Origin: an uncultured Coxiella sp.
Lineage (GTDB): Bacteria; Pseudomonadota; Gammaproteobacteria; Coxiellales; Coxiellaceae
Direction: 5' to 3'
Length of the DNA stretch: 64,000 nucleotides
Assembly (NCBI GenBank): GCA_902623005.1
Contig: CACNSC010000001.1
Span: forward strand, 62,001 to 126,000
Below the pieces are notes generated by a model that worked only from the letters and a program-made list of their open reading frames with translations, searched no databases and was not told the origin of the DNA. This document shows, one piece after another, positions 63,596-64,000 of the stretch. The position numbers and the translations under genes are program-made. Within the stretch, counting starts at the first letter, position 1, and every line of letters starts with the position of its first letter.

Positions 63596-64000
63596 ATGCA
63601 GTTTATTGACTTGGAAAAGCAGCAAGAACGAATTGAGCAAAAAATAAAGAAGAGGATTGATCAGGTTCTTTCTCATGGAAAATATATCATGGGTCCTGAG
63701 GTTTTCGAATTAGAAAATTTGTTGGCCGACTTTGTTGGAGTTAAGCACTGTATTACCAACTCTAGTGGTACTGATTCGCTATTGATGGCTGGTTTGGCGC
63801 TTGGTATAGGTAAGAATGATGAGGTTATCACGACTCCACTTACGTGGATTTCTACAGTAGAAATTATAGAGTTATTAGGTGCTAAGACTGTCTTTGTGGA
63901 TATCGATCCTCATACATACAATATCGACCACTGTCTGATAGAGAATGCTATTACTAGTAAAACAAAGGCTATTATACCTGTAAGTTTATATGGTCAGTGC
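63596..64000 (+). CDS. DegT/DnrJ sugar aminotransferase, WbpE-like (3' cut)
   Basis: First 135 residues of a PLP-dependent sugar-nucleotide transaminase: FIDLEKQQERIEQKIKKRID, KYIMGPEVFELENLLADFVG, ITNSSGTDSLLMAGLALGIG, TTPLTWISTVEIIELLGAKT, FVDIDPHTYNID and AIIPVSLYGQC. Closest by eye to WbpE of Pseudomonas, which aminates UDP-3-keto-GlcNAcA for O-antigen. The active-site Lys is beyond the window. Sits behind the ops site and G10 tract at the head of a polysaccharide operon. Confidence 0.9.
   Translation, partial: MQFIDLEKQQERIEQKIKKRIDQVLSHGKYIMGPEVFELENLLADFVGVKHCITNSSGTDSLLMAGLALGIGKNDEVITTPLTWISTVEIIELLGAKTVFVDIDPHTYNIDHCLIENAITSKTKAIIPVSLYGQC

Overview
The window (about 44% GC by eye, dense genes, FimV-truA-accD-folC-dedD-cvpA-purF and rpsF-rpsR-rplI-dnaB-alr order) is chromosomal DNA of a gammaproteobacterium. 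The housekeeping gene order, together with blocks of unrecognised, AT-richer genes for large helical or multi-pass proteins, suggests a host-associated lineage such as Legionellales (Coxiella/Legionella/Berkiella-like). This placement is an inference; no rRNA, tRNA or CRISPR array was seen.

Layout. 1-11.1 kb: relA (cut by the left edge) and rlmD on the minus strand, then a plus-strand run of a short fimV-like gene, truA, accD, folC, dedD, cvpA, purF and dusA, closed by a convergent SDR gene. 11.1-22 kb: an accessory zone with a nonsense-mutated secreted-protein gene, a zinc alcohol dehydrogenase, two unknown genes that look like divergent paralogues (12815 and 15973), a decayed stretch with a free-standing chorismate mutase, membrane proteins, an MFS carrier, a thioredoxin-like protein and a small secreted protein whose 3' end was altered by a 55-bp tandem duplication. 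22-33 kb: ABC-F ATPase, two related small two-TM proteins, a 648-aa membrane protein, two further unknown large genes, yheT, a cysH remnant and rpmE. 33-44.5 kb: yciI/yciB, yciO-scpA-scpB-rluB, the PTS-Ntr/LPS-export/Kdo block (ptsO-ptsN-hpf-lptB-lptC-kdsC-kdsD, without lptA, rpoN or rapZ at their usual places), murA, a Nif3-like gene and a Nudix hydrolase.

44.5-64 kb: a protein with kinase-fold signatures (possible effector), pterin dehydratase, DegQ-like protease, pgeF, rluD, bamD, a phytol/dolichol-kinase-like membrane protein, an outer-membrane barrel, nadE, the rpsF operon with a likely S6:S18-responsive leader, dnaB, alr, an LplT-like carrier with a worn acyltransferase tail, galE and a secreted propeller-like protein. 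The right edge enters a surface polysaccharide operon: a DegT/WbpE-type aminotransferase preceded by an ops (RfaH-recruitment) element and by a run of ten G in the ribosome-binding region.

The most notable observations are the ops element plus G10 tract at the polysaccharide operon, the kinase-like protein at 44.5 kb, the paralogous unknown pair, a short tail motif shared by four membrane proteins, the AIG1-like membrane protein and the MFS/degenerate-acyltransferase fusion.
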